Under the pieces are notes generated by a model. It saw only the letters and a list, made by a program, of their open reading frames with translations, was not told the DNA's origin and made no database searches. This document shows, piece after piece, positions 7,375 through 17,927 of a DNA stretch of 64,000 bases (position 1 is its first letter; the number at the start of each line of letters is the position of its first letter). Both the position numbers and the translations under genes were made by a program. Location: NCBI RefSeq assembly GCF_001921215.1, contig NZ_MSIF01000011.1:1-64000 (forward strand), read 5' to 3'. Source of the DNA: Actinophytocola xinjiangensis (lineage in GTDB: Bacteria; Actinomycetota; Actinomycetes; Mycobacteriales; Pseudonocardiaceae).

Positions 7375-8481
7375 ATGGTCGCCGTGCCGACCACCGACCA
7401 GTCCATCGACGCCGCGGTGCACCTCCACGTCGAGGACGTGCTGGCCGCCTACCTGTCCGAGCGGCGCTCCGAACTGCCAGAACTGGCCGCCACGTTCGCC
7501 AGGGCCGTCGATCACCTCACCGACTTCGCCCTGCGCGGCGGCAAGCGGCTGCGCCCGACGTTCGCCTGGTGGGGGTGGCGGGCGGCCGGCGGCGACGCCG
7601 ACGGCCCGCTGGCGCGGACCGTGCTGCGCACGGTCAGCGCCCTGGAGCTGATCCAGGCGTGCGCGCTGGTCCACGACGACATCATGGACGCCTCCGAACT
7701 GCGCCGGGGCCACCCGACGGTGCACGTGCGGTTCACCGAGGCGCACCGGGCCGGCGGCTGGCTGGGCGAGCCGGAGCGGTTCGGCGCGGCCGCCGCGATC
7801 CTGCTCGGCGACCTGGCGCTGGCCTGGGCCGACGACCTGTTCGAGAGCGCCGCGCTGGAGCCGGCGATGCGCGCGGCGGCCCGCGAGCCGTGGCAGGCGA
7901 TGCGCGCGGAGATGTTCGCCGGGCAGTACCTGGACGTGCTGGCCCAGGCCGAGGGTGACGAGTCGCAGGAGCGGGCGCTGGGCGTGGCCCGGCTCAAGAC
8001 CGCCGCCTACACCGTCGAGCGGCCGCTGCACCTCGGCGTCGCGCTCGCCGGGGCCGACCAGGGCGTCGTGGACGCCGTGCGGGCCTTCGGCACCGACCTG
8101 GGCGTGGCCTTCCAGCTGCGCGACGACGTACTCGGTGTCTACGGCGACACCGAGGTGACCGGCAAGCCGGCCGGCGACGACCTGCGCGAGGGCAAGCGGA
8201 CGCTGCTGGTGGCCATCGGCCTGGCCTACGCCGAGCGCGACGGCCGGCACGCCGACGCGCAGCTGCTGCGCGGCGCCCTCGGCGACCCCGACCTGACGCC
8301 GCGGACCATCGAGCAGGTGCGTGAGCTGATGGTCGAGGTCGGCGCGGTGGCCGAGCTGGAGCGGCGGATCGAGCGGCTGACCAGCTCCGCGCTGGCCGCC
8401 CTCGACACCGCCGGGCTGGCCGAGCCGGGCGTGACCAGGCTCGCCGAGCTGGCCGTGACGGCGACCCGACGGGACCGCTGA
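7375..8481 (+). CDS. idsA: Polyprenyl (geranylgeranyl-type) diphosphate synthase
   Basis: The 368-residue trans-prenyltransferase has the first aspartate-rich motif DDIMD at residues 101-105, preceded by GGKRLRP for isopentenyl-diphosphate binding, and the second motif RDDVLGVYGD at about 249-258. It condenses IPP with allylic diphosphates; as first gene of a crtI/crtB cluster it most likely supplies geranylgeranyl diphosphate for phytoene synthesis. Position next to lppM and metF also matches idsA2 of M. tuberculosis. Product chain length depends on residues before the first motif and was not resolved. An alternative GTG lies three codons downstream. crtI starts 2 bp after the stop. Confidence 0.88.
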   Translation: MVAVPTTDQSIDAAVHLHVEDVLAAYLSERRSELPELAATFARAVDHLTDFALRGGKRLRPTFAWWGWRAAGGDADGPLARTVLRTVSALELIQACALVHDDIMDASELRRGHPTVHVRFTEAHRAGGWLGEPERFGAAAAILLGDLALAWADDLFESAALEPAMRAAAREPWQAMRAEMFAGQYLDVLAQAEGDESQERALGVARLKTAAYTVERPLHLGVALAGADQGVVDAVRAFGTDLGVAFQLRDDVLGVYGDTEVTGKPAGDDLREGKRTLLVAIGLAYAERDGRHADAQLLRGALGDPDLTPRTIEQVRELMVEVGAVAELERRIERLTSSALAALDTAGLAEPGVTRLAELAVTATRRDR

Positions 8482-8483
8482 AC

Positions 8484-10007
8484 GTGCGGACCGTCACCGG
8501 GCCCACCGACCGGGTCGTGGTCGTCGGGGCGGGGCTGGCCGGGCTGTCGGCGGCGCTGCACCTGCTGGGCGCCGGCCGGGAGGTCACCGTCGTGGAGCGG
8601 GCGGCCGGACCCGGCGGGCGCGCGGCCACCGAGCGGTGGGGCGGCTACCGCATCGACACCGGCGCCTCCGTGCTGACCATGCCCGAGCTGATCGACGAGG
8701 CGTTCGCCGCGGTCGGCACCTCGCTGGCCGACCGGGTCCACCTGACCCGCCTGGACCCCGCCTACCGCGCGCACTTCGCCGACGGCACCAGCCTGGCGGT
8801 GCGGTCGGACGCCGAGGCCATGGCCCAGGAGGTGCGTGCCTTCGCCGGCCCGCGTGAGGCCGCCGGCTACCTGAGGCTGCGTGACTGGCTGACCGAGCTG
8901 TACCGGTTGCAGCGCGACACGTTCATCGGCGCGAACTTCGACTCGCCGTGGGGCATCGTCTCCCCGCAGCTGGCCAGGCTGGCCGCGATCGGCGGGTTCG
9001 GTCGGCTCGGCCCGACCGTCGGCCGGTTCCTGCGTGACGAGCGGCTGCGCCGGGTGTTCTCCTTCCAGTCCCTCTACGCCGGCCTCGCCCCGGCCAAGGC
9101 GCTGGCCGCCTACGGCGTGATCGCCTACATGGACACCGTCGCCGGGGTGTGGTTCCCGCGCGGCGGGGTCGGCGCGGTCGCGCGGGCCATGGCCGACGCG
9201 GCGACCGGCGCCGGCGCGGCCATCCACTACGGCACCGGCGCGGCCTGGCTGGAACGCACCGGCCGGCGGATCAGCGCGGTGCGCACCAGCAGCGGCGAGC
9301 GGATCCCCTGCGACGCCGTCGTGCTCACCCCCGACCTGCCGGTCAGCTACCGCCTGCTCGGCGGCGCGCCGCGACGCCCGGTGCGGCCGCGCTGGTCGCC
9401 TTCGGCGGTCGTGCTGCACGCCGGCCTGACCCGCACCTGGCCGGCGCTGGACCACCACACGGTGTTCTTCGGCCGCGCCTGGCGGCGCACCTTCGACGAG
9501 ATCCTGGCTCGCGGCCAGCTGATGAGCGACCCGTCGCTGCTGGTGACCCGGCCGACGGCGACCGACCCGTCGCTGGCGCCGGCCGGCCGCCAGCTGGTGT
9601 CGGTGCTCGCGCCGTGCCCGAACACCGAGGTCGGCCGGATCGACTGGGCCAGGGTCGGCCCCGCCTACCGGGCCGAGCTGGGCAGAGTCCTGGACGAGCG
9701 CGGGTTGACCGGGTTCGACGACGCGGTGGAGATCCAGCACCTGGTCACGCCGGCCGACTGGGAGGCCGCCGGGCTCGCCGCCGGCACCCCGTTCTCGCTG
9801 GCGCACACCTTCCGCCAGACCGGTCCGTTCCGGCCGCGCAACCTGGTCAGCGGGGTCGACAACGTGGTGCTCGCCGGCTGCGGCACCACCCCGGGGGTCG
9901 GCGTGCCGCCGGTGCTGGTCTCGGGGCGGCTGGCCGCGGCCAGGGTCACCGGTCCACCGGTCCGTCAGCGGACCGTCAGGCCGGTTGCGCTCACGCCGGT
10001 TCACTGA
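8484..10007 (+). CDS. crtI: Phytoene desaturase
   Basis: The 507-residue flavoprotein begins with an FAD dinucleotide-binding motif (VVVVGAGLAGLSAALHL), followed by the ERAAGPGGRA segment, and ends with the CrtI signature region (NVVLAGCGTTPGVGVPPVL). CrtI-type enzymes convert colourless phytoene to lycopene or a related polyene through successive desaturations at the membrane. It follows the prenyl synthase by only 2 bp, and crtB lies downstream after one lipoprotein gene, so these act in one pathway. The number of desaturation steps cannot be deduced. Confidence 0.9.
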   Translation: MRTVTGPTDRVVVVGAGLAGLSAALHLLGAGREVTVVERAAGPGGRAATERWGGYRIDTGASVLTMPELIDEAFAAVGTSLADRVHLTRLDPAYRAHFADGTSLAVRSDAEAMAQEVRAFAGPREAAGYLRLRDWLTELYRLQRDTFIGANFDSPWGIVSPQLARLAAIGGFGRLGPTVGRFLRDERLRRVFSFQSLYAGLAPAKALAAYGVIAYMDTVAGVWFPRGGVGAVARAMADAATGAGAAIHYGTGAAWLERTGRRISAVRTSSGERIPCDAVVLTPDLPVSYRLLGGAPRRPVRPRWSPSAVVLHAGLTRTWPALDHHTVFFGRAWRRTFDEILARGQLMSDPSLLVTRPTATDPSLAPAGRQLVSVLAPCPNTEVGRIDWARVGPAYRAELGRVLDERGLTGFDDAVEIQHLVTPADWEAAGLAAGTPFSLAHTFRQTGPFRPRNLVSGVDNVVLAGCGTTPGVGVPPVLVSGRLAAARVTGPPVRQRTVRPVALTPVH

Positions 10008-10073
10008 ACTGGGATACTCCCTGGCGAGTGTGGCGCCGACAGCCGCCACGGTGGAGCCCGATGGGGAGGCACC

Positions 10074-11492
10074 ATGCGATCACGACCAGGCCGGTCCAGG
10101 CTCGTGGGTCTGGTGGCCGGGGTGGTCCTGCTGGTCGCCGGGTGCACGAGCGGGGTGGCCGGCACCCCGACGGCCGTCGACATCGGACCGCTGACCACCG
10201 CCGAGGCCACCGCGCAGTCGCTGGTGAACTTCGCCGAGTCCGGGGCGGTGCACTACACCGGCAACCTCAACGCCGGCGACGGCGCCCCGGTCACCGTGGA
10301 CGTGCACGCGCTGCCCACCGGTGAGGTGTTCGGCTCGATCTCGGTCAACAGCCTGCCGGCGACGATCACCGCGCTGGGCACCAACCTCTACCTCAAGGGC
10401 GACGCCGCGTTCTGGAACGGCATGGCCGCCCGGTTCGGGGTCGCCGACGGCAGCGGTGGCGGCGGCGCGCTGGCCGGGCGCTGGGTCAAGCTGCCGACCT
10501 CGCTCATCGGCATCGAGTTCACCCAGGTCTTCACCCCCGACCTGGTCAGCCAGGCCGCCGGCCAGGTCGTCGAGTCCGACAGCGCCACCCCGCTGGAGCG
10601 CAACCCGAAGGAGACCGTCGCCGGGGTCCCCGCCTACGTGGTGACCGTCGAGGGCGGCACGGTCCACCTGGCGGTCGACGCGCCGCACGGGCCGCTGCGC
10701 TTCGCGCTCGACCAGATCGGCGGCTCCGGCAACACCGCCGTGCGCGACGCCGTGCTGGACGTGGTGGACGTGTCCGCGCAGGCGCTGACCCACTACCAGA
10801 ACCTCGCCAAGCGGGCGTCCACCGAGCTGACCACCGCCGTTGACGCGCTGACCGGCATCGACCAGGGCAAACACCGCTTCGACTCGTGTGGCGCGAGCAG
10901 CTGCACGCTGGTCGTGGACATCCGCAACACCGGCAAGTCGGCGGTGCGGGTGCACCTGCGGGCCACCTGGACCGGCGACGACCAGCCGCTGGGCAGCTGC
11001 GAGTCGAAGACCAAGCCGGTCGCGCCAGGCAAGGGCTCGTCGGTCAGCTGCAAGCTCACCTCGCCGCAGTGGGTGAGCTTCTACCAGCGCGCCAACGACG
11101 TGCCGGGCACCCATCCCTACGGCGCGCAGTGGACGGCGCTGGTGCTGGCCGAGCCGCCGGACCTGGGCGAGCTGACGCTCTCGGCGAGCGCCACCCCGGC
11201 CGACACCGACACCGACAACACCGAGGGCACCCAGGCGGTCTACGTGATCAACCACGGCACCACGCCGTGGAAGTACGGCGTGGTGCCGACCCGGTACTGG
11301 CGTGACCACACCGCCGCCCAGCTGCGCGGCTGCCTGGTGGCGACCACGTCGGCGTGCTCGGCGTCGCTGGTGACCACCACCGACGGCGCCGCGTCGGCGC
11401 AGGCGCTGGTCACCGCCCTGGTCAACACGTTCCGGTCGGAGAACGACGCGTGCCCGGTGGGCCAGTGGGTCAGCTGCACACCCGCCGGTTAG
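10074..11492 (+). CDS. Lipoprotein with LppX/LprG-like N-terminal region, inside the carotenoid cluster
   Basis: The 472-residue protein has a basic signal peptide and lipobox (LLVAGC, Cys at about residue 24), so it should be anchored on the outer face of the membrane. Residues about 40-220 resemble actinobacterial LppX/LprAFG-type lipid carriers: repeated beta strands with YLKGDAAFW and GRWVKLP blocks. The remaining half has paired cysteines (SCGASSC, GSCESK, SVSCK) and an unassigned domain. It lies 66 bp after crtI, and the crtB frame begins within its 3' end, implying coupled expression. A role in carrying carotenoid or isoprenoid lipid is an inference from context. Confidence 0.75.
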   Translation: MRSRPGRSRLVGLVAGVVLLVAGCTSGVAGTPTAVDIGPLTTAEATAQSLVNFAESGAVHYTGNLNAGDGAPVTVDVHALPTGEVFGSISVNSLPATITALGTNLYLKGDAAFWNGMAARFGVADGSGGGGALAGRWVKLPTSLIGIEFTQVFTPDLVSQAAGQVVESDSATPLERNPKETVAGVPAYVVTVEGGTVHLAVDAPHGPLRFALDQIGGSGNTAVRDAVLDVVDVSAQALTHYQNLAKRASTELTTAVDALTGIDQGKHRFDSCGASSCTLVVDIRNTGKSAVRVHLRATWTGDDQPLGSCESKTKPVAPGKGSSVSCKLTSPQWVSFYQRANDVPGTHPYGAQWTALVLAEPPDLGELTLSASATPADTDTDNTEGTQAVYVINHGTTPWKYGVVPTRYWRDHTAAQLRGCLVATTSACSASLVTTTDGAASAQALVTALVNTFRSENDACPVGQWVSCTPAG

Positions 11493-12415
11493 CCGGGCCG
11501 CCGGCCACCGCGCTCGCCGCCGCCTACCGCGAGTGCCGCCGGATCAACGCCCGCCACGGCCGCACCTACTTCCTCGCCACCCGGCTGTTGCCGGCCGACC
11601 GCCGCCCGGCCGTGCACGCGCTGTACGGCTTCGCCCGGCTGGCCGACGAGATCGTCGACGCCGCCGGTGTGCCCGACCCGGCCGGCGCGCTCACCGCCCT
11701 GGAACAGGCGCTCGACCAGGCGCTGGCCGGCGGCCCGGCCGGCCACCCGGTCTTGCTGGCGCTGGCCGACACCGTCGAGCGCCACCGCATCGACCCGGCC
11801 CTGTTCACCGAGTTCCTGGCGTCCATGCGGATGGACCTGACGGTCACCGACTACCCCTCGCTGGCCGACCTGGCCGGGTACATGTACGGCTCGGCCGGCG
11901 TGATCGGGTTGCAGCTGCTGCCGGTGCTGGGCACCGTCGGGCCGGCCGAGCGGGCCGCGCCGGCCGCCGCCGCGCTGGGCGAGGCGTTCCAGCTGACGAA
12001 CTTCCTGCGTGACGTCGGCGAGGACCTCGACCGGGGGCGGGTGTACCTGCCGGCCCAGGAGCTGGCCGCGTTCGGCGTGGACCGGGCGCGCCTGGAGTGG
12101 GCGCACCGCACCGGTCGGCACGACCCGGCGCTGCGGCGCGCGCTGGCGCACCTGGTGTCCTACACGCACGCGGTCTACCGGCGTGCCGAACCGGGGATCG
12201 CCTTGCTGCGCAAGGAGTCCCGGCCGTGCGTCCGGGTGGCGTACACGCTCTACCGGCGGATCCTGGACGAGATCGTCGACAACGACTACGCCGTCCTGAG
12301 CCGTCGGGTCGTCGTGCCGACCCACCGGCGGCTGGGGATCGCGCTGCCCGGTCTGGTCAGCGCCTACGCCAGCCGCGCACCGGTCACAACGCGAGCGCCT
12401 GCGCGCGGCGCTTGA
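11450..12415 (+). CDS. crtB: Phytoene synthase
   Basis: This squalene/phytoene synthase condenses two geranylgeranyl diphosphates to phytoene. Visible family features are the first aspartate motif (FARLADEIVD), MRMDLTVTDYPSLADL, and the second motif NFLRDVGEDLDRGRVYLP. The GTG at 11450 gives 321 residues and has GGAG 8 nt upstream; GTG at 11465 is an alternative. Either start lies inside the 3' end of the lipoprotein gene, so translation is probably coupled. The 3' end overlaps the convergent Rv2175c-like gene by 32 bp. No cyclase, hydroxylase or glycosyltransferase gene follows, so the end product may be acyclic or finished elsewhere. Confidence 0.9.
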   Translation: MPGGPVGQLHTRRLAGPPATALAAAYRECRRINARHGRTYFLATRLLPADRRPAVHALYGFARLADEIVDAAGVPDPAGALTALEQALDQALAGGPAGHPVLLALADTVERHRIDPALFTEFLASMRMDLTVTDYPSLADLAGYMYGSAGVIGLQLLPVLGTVGPAERAAPAAAALGEAFQLTNFLRDVGEDLDRGRVYLPAQELAAFGVDRARLEWAHRTGRHDPALRRALAHLVSYTHAVYRRAEPGIALLRKESRPCVRVAYTLYRRILDEIVDNDYAVLSRRVVVPTHRRLGIALPGLVSAYASRAPVTTRAPARGA

Positions 12416-12752
12416 CCTCACGTCCGCCGGTCGCGCGCAGGGCGTCGATCGGCCGGCCGGGGAGGGTGTCGTCCGCGGTGAACAGCCAGCGGACCATCTC
12501 CTCCTGCGTGAAGCCGGCGTCGGCCAGCACGGTGATGGTGCCGGGAAGGCCCTTGACGATCGCGCCGTCCTCGGTGAGGAAGGCGGCCGGGACGCGCAGT
12601 ACGCCGTCGCGGCGGACCGCGACGAGGTGACCGTCACGCAACGCCTGCCTGACCTTGGTGACCGGCAGGTCGAGCCGCTGCGCCACGTCGGGCAGCGTCA
12701 GCACCTCAACCTGCGGATCGAGTACGTCGTCTGAGGAAGGTGTCGCACTCAC
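12384..12752 (-). CDS. Rv2175c-family DNA-binding protein
   Basis: The roughly 122-residue product has an N-terminal winged-helix/helix-turn-helix region (LTLPDVAQRLDLPVTKVRQALRDGHL) followed by the Rv2175c C-terminal domain (TITVLADAGFTQEEMVRWLFTAD). In M. tuberculosis, Rv2175c binds DNA and is phosphorylated by the adjacent kinase PknL, and the same pairing occurs here. The GTG at 12752 (VSATPSSDD) is the preferred start; a longer frame to 12815 exists but begins with unlikely sequence. It is divergent from pknL and converges on crtB with a 32-bp overlap. Confidence 0.85.
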   Translation of the reverse strand: MSATPSSDDVLDPQVEVLTLPDVAQRLDLPVTKVRQALRDGHLVAVRRDGVLRVPAAFLTEDGAIVKGLPGTITVLADAGFTQEEMVRWLFTADDTLPGRPIDALRATGGREVKRRAQALAL

Positions 12753-12901
12753 ACCGTCCACGATGCCACACCGCGCGACGGCGTGCCGCGACGTTTTCCG
12801 CGCGGCTTCGCCCACGGCCCGCGCGCGGAGTTGTCGGCCGGCCGGTTACGGAATGGGCGGCTTCGCCACGACCGCACGGCCGCGTCATTACCATCACGGT
12901 C

Positions 12902-15058
12902 GTGGACGAAAGGGGACTCGGGCTGATCGGCGCGCTGCTCGAGCAGCGATACCGGGTGGACGCGCTGCTGGCCCGTGGCGGGATGTCGTCGGTGTACCGG
13001 GGGCTGGACACCAGACTCGACCGCCGGGTCGCGATCAAGGTCATGGACGCCCGGTTCGCCGACGACCAGACCTTCGTCGACCGCTTCGAGCGGGAGGCCC
13101 GGTCGGCGGCCAAGATCCACCACCCCAACGTCGTCGCCGTGCACGACCAGGGCGTCGACCACCACCCCGGCGGCGACCTGGTCTACCTGGTGATGGAGCT
13201 GGTCGACGGCGGCACGCTGCGTGACCTGCTCACCGCGCGCGGCGGGGCCATCGACCTGCCGCTGGCGTTCGCGATCGTCGAGCCGGTGGTCTCGGCGCTG
13301 GCCGCCGCGCACCGGGCCGGGCTGGTGCACCGCGACGTCAAGCCGGAGAACGTGCTGATCGGCCACGAGGGCGAGCACGGCACCACGGTCAAGGTCGGCG
13401 ACTTCGGCCTGGTCAGGGCGGTGGCCAGCGCGGGGACGACCAGTTCCAGCATCATCCTCGGCACGGTCGCCTACCTCTCGCCCGAGCAGGTCACCACCGG
13501 CAACGCCACCTCGCGCGGCGACGTGTACTCGGCCGGCATCCTGCTCTACGAGATGCTCACCGGCGTCACGCCCTACACCGGCGACAACCCGCTGTCGATC
13601 GCCTACCGGCACGTGAACGACGACGTGCCGGCGCCCGCGCTGACCGTCCCCGGCCTGCCGCCGGCGCTGGACGAGCTGGTGGTGCGGGCCACCCGGCGCG
13701 ACCCGGCGGCCCGCCCGGCCGACGGCGCCGCGTTCCTCGCCGAGCTCCAGGCCCTGCGCGCCCACCTGGGCATTCCCCGGGTCGGTGTCCCGGTTCCCGA
13801 GCCGACGCTGGCCGACCGCACGGTCCCGGTCAGCCCGGTGGAGGTGGAGCGGGCCCGGTCGTGGACCCCGCCTCCCAGCTCCGACGCGATGACCTCGGAC
13901 GCCACCTCCGACGGCGGCGTGCTGGAGATCGCCGACGCGACCAGGCCGGCGACCCCGGTGCCGGCGCTGCCGGCCGCCAACGCGACGATCGTGCGCCAGA
14001 TCCCGGCCGGTTTCCAGGCCGCCGGGCCGCAGGGCACCCGCGCGATGCTGCGCGCCGACCTCGACCAGCTCTCCGCCCAGGAGCTCGGCCCGCCGAGCCT
14101 GGGCACCCCGCCCCCGCAGCTGCCCCCACCGCACCTGTCGGGGCCGATGATGATGCCGCCGCCGCCCCGCCCGCCGGTGAACCGGCGCGGCCGGATCGTG
14201 CTGTGGAGCCTGGTGTCGGTGCTGGTGGTGGCGCTGGTGTCGACCGGGACGTGGTGGTTCGTCGACGGCCGGTGGAGCACCGTGCCGGAGGTGACCGGGC
14301 TGGACCTGGTCACGGCGCAGGAGAAGCTGGCCGACAGCGACCTGAGGGCCGAGGTGGAACGGGTCCCGGACAACACGGTCGAGGCCGGGGTGGCCCTGCG
14401 CACCGAGCCGGCCAGCGGCAACGACGTGCTGCGCGGCGAGCCGGTGCGGCTGATCGTGTCCTCCGGCCGCCCGAAGGTGCCCGACGTGCGGGAGGGCGCG
14501 ACCCTGGCCGAGGCGCAGGACGCCGTGCGCGCCGCCCACCTCAACCCGGCGACCGACGACGGCATCAACGAGTACCACGACTCGGTGGACAAGGGCCGGG
14601 TCATCCGCCTCGACCCGGCCGGCGGCACCCCGATGAACCTCAACGAGCGGGTGGAGATCGTGGTCAGCAAGGGCCCGGAGCCCCGGCCGGTTCCCGACCT
14701 GCGCGGCAAGTCCCACGACGAGGCGTTCGCCGAGCTTCAGGCCCTCGGTTTCGAGCCGGTCGACCTGGAGCCGCAGTACGACGCCGCGGTCCCCGGCGGC
14801 TACGTGATCGGCACCGACCCGGCGGCCGGGACGGTGCTGGAGGTCGGCCAGAAGGTCGGGGTGGTGGCGTCGAACTCGATCACCGTCCCGGACCTGGGCG
14901 GCAAGTCCGCCGACGAGGCCACCAGCATCGTCGCGGGCCTTGGCCTGCAGCTCCAGGTCCAGGAGATCGGCGGACGCAACCGCGTCCTCGGCCAGAACCC
15001 GGCGGCGTCGAGCAACGTCCCGCCCGGCTCGGTGATCATCGTCATCACGACGATCTGA
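12902..15058 (+). CDS. pknL: PknL-type membrane Ser/Thr protein kinase with PASTA repeats
   Basis: The 718-residue protein is a eukaryotic-type kinase: glycine loop near LLARGGMSSVY, catalytic lysine in AIKV (K46), HRDVKPEN at 143-150, DFG at 167-169, and an activation loop with TTSSS. A proline-rich linker leads to one transmembrane helix (about 431-453), then about four extracytoplasmic PASTA domains of roughly 65 residues, which in PknB bind muropeptides. The GTG at 12902 was chosen; no clear ribosome-binding site is present, so a leaderless start is possible. Its divergent neighbour encodes the likely phosphorylation partner. As I recall, M. tuberculosis PknL is shorter and lacks the PASTA array. 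Confidence 0.9.
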   Translation: MDERGLGLIGALLEQRYRVDALLARGGMSSVYRGLDTRLDRRVAIKVMDARFADDQTFVDRFEREARSAAKIHHPNVVAVHDQGVDHHPGGDLVYLVMELVDGGTLRDLLTARGGAIDLPLAFAIVEPVVSALAAAHRAGLVHRDVKPENVLIGHEGEHGTTVKVGDFGLVRAVASAGTTSSSIILGTVAYLSPEQVTTGNATSRGDVYSAGILLYEMLTGVTPYTGDNPLSIAYRHVNDDVPAPALTVPGLPPALDELVVRATRRDPAARPADGAAFLAELQALRAHLGIPRVGVPVPEPTLADRTVPVSPVEVERARSWTPPPSSDAMTSDATSDGGVLEIADATRPATPVPALPAANATIVRQIPAGFQAAGPQGTRAMLRADLDQLSAQELGPPSLGTPPPQLPPPHLSGPMMMPPPPRPPVNRRGRIVLWSLVSVLVVALVSTGTWWFVDGRWSTVPEVTGLDLVTAQEKLADSDLRAEVERVPDNTVEAGVALRTEPASGNDVLRGEPVRLIVSSGRPKVPDVREGATLAEAQDAVRAAHLNPATDDGINEYHDSVDKGRVIRLDPAGGTPMNLNERVEIVVSKGPEPRPVPDLRGKSHDEAFAELQALGFEPVDLEPQYDAAVPGGYVIGTDPAAGTVLEVGQKVGVVASNSITVPDLGGKSADEATSIVAGLGLQLQVQEIGGRNRVLGQNPAASSNVPPGSVIIVITTI

Positions 15059-15093
15059 CGGGGCCCGTAACCAGCCGTTGACCAGGTACGTGA

Positions 15094-16509
<1,416 letters not shown>

Positions 16510-16510
16510 G

Positions 16511-17902
16511 TCACACCGCCGGCCGGTCGGCCGTCCACGGGTGCGCCCGTTCGAGCTGACCGGCCAGCGACAGCAGCCGATGCTCGCTGCGTGCCGGCCC
16601 GACCAGCTGCACGCCGACCGGCAGGTTGCGCTCGTCGCGGCTCACCGGGACGGCGGCGGCCGGGTAGCCCACGACGTTCCACAGCGGGTAGTAGGCGATC
16701 GGGTTGGTCAGCGCGCCGAGGGTGTGCACCGCGCCGGCACCGTGCCAGCGGCCGATGCCGGGCTGCCGCGCGGTCCAGCCGGGGGCCAGCAGCACGTCGT
16801 AGGAGCCGAAGAACTCCCGCAGCTTCGCGTCCAGGGTCGCCTCGGCGGCCAGGGTCCTGGCGAGCACACCGTCGGGGATGCGCCGGCCCATCGCGGCGGC
16901 CCGCCGGGTGCGCGGCTCCAGCCACTCCGGGTGCGGCAGGGTGGCGACGTCGTCGGAGACGCCACGCAGGAAACGGGTCAGGAACTGGGGGCTCGGGCTC
17001 AGGCCAAGCGGCGGGTCGGCCTCGGTGACCTCGTGGCCCAGCGCCCGCAGCCGCTGCGCGGTCTCCAGCACGGCCTGCCGGCGCAGCGGCTCGACACCGG
17101 GCCGCCGGCCCAGCGGCGCGTACCAGGACAGCGCGATCCGCAGCGGCTCCGGGTCGGTGCGGGCGGCGTCGCGGTAGAAGCCGCCGGCGTGGTCCTCGTC
17201 GGCGACGACGTCGAGCATGGCGGCCGCGTCGGCCACCCGCCGGCCAAGCGGGCCGAGGACCGACAGGCCGTGCCAGTGCCCGTTGCCGGGGTCGGGGCCC
17301 ATGTCGACCAGGCCCCGGGTGGTCTTGAGCCCGAAGATGCCGCAGAAGTTCGCCGGGATGCGGATCGAGCCGCCGCCGTCGGTGCCGGTGGCCAGGCCCA
17401 CGATCCCGGCGGCGACCGCGCCGGCCGACCCGCCGGAGGAGCCGCCGGTGGTGTGGTCGGGGTTCCACGGGTTGCGGGTGGCGCCGTGGGCGAGGGTCTC
17501 GGTGAACGGCCACAGCCCCCGGTCGGGCATCTGGGTGTGCCCGACGATCACCGCCCCGGCCGCGCGCAGCTTGGCGACGGCCGGGGAGTCCGCCTCGGCC
17601 GGCGGGAACTGGGCCCGCCCGCCCCGCGCGGACACCTCACCGGCGATGTCGGTGTCGTCCTTGACCGCGACCGGCACGCCGAGCAGCGGCGTGCGCTCCC
17701 CCGCGTCGAGCCGGGCCTGGGCCCGCTCGGCCGCGTCCCGCGCGGTGTCCGGGTACAGCTCGCGGAACAGGTTGAGCCGCGGGTTCACCTCTCCCGCGCG
17801 GCGCAGGACGGCCTCCAGCAGCGCGGGCGCCGAGACCGTGCCGTCACGCAACGCCTGCGCCTGCGCGTCGGCACCGGCCCACAGCAGCTCGTCGGAATCC
17901 AT
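16511..17902 (-). CDS. Amidase-signature family protein
   Basis: The 463-residue enzyme has the amidase-signature hydrolase core: LLGVPVAVKDDTDIAG with the catalytic lysine, TTGGSSGGSAGAVAAGIV carrying the cis-Ser and the Gly/Ser-rich loop, and GTDGGGSIRIPANFCGIFG with the nucleophilic serine region. Such enzymes hydrolyse amide bonds through a Ser-cisSer-Lys triad in the cytoplasm. GatA is unlikely because no gatB or gatC lies nearby and the C-terminal region differs from GatA. It is convergent with aroG and 25 bp downstream of the PFK gene in the same direction, hence possibly co-transcribed. Substrate unknown. Confidence 0.85.
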   Translation of the reverse strand: MDSDELLWAGADAQAQALRDGTVSAPALLEAVLRRAGEVNPRLNLFRELYPDTARDAAERAQARLDAGERTPLLGVPVAVKDDTDIAGEVSARGGRAQFPPAEADSPAVAKLRAAGAVIVGHTQMPDRGLWPFTETLAHGATRNPWNPDHTTGGSSGGSAGAVAAGIVGLATGTDGGGSIRIPANFCGIFGLKTTRGLVDMGPDPGNGHWHGLSVLGPLGRRVADAAAMLDVVADEDHAGGFYRDAARTDPEPLRIALSWYAPLGRRPGVEPLRRQAVLETAQRLRALGHEVTEADPPLGLSPSPQFLTRFLRGVSDDVATLPHPEWLEPRTRRAAAMGRRIPDGVLARTLAAEATLDAKLREFFGSYDVLLAPGWTARQPGIGRWHGAGAVHTLGALTNPIAYYPLWNVVGYPAAAVPVSRDERNLPVGVQLVGPARSEHRLLSLAGQLERAHPWTADRPAV

Positions 17903-17927
17903 GGCGCCAAACCCTAGCGGGGCTCGC

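Noticed and set aside
8226-10049. 607-codon minus-strand frame opposite crtI
   Set aside because: Composition is that of a mirror frame in high-GC DNA and crtI on the other strand has clear family motifs.
12749-14716. 655-codon minus-strand frame opposite pknL
   Set aside because: Shadow of the kinase; no recognisable domain, rich in Arg/His/Gly/Gln.
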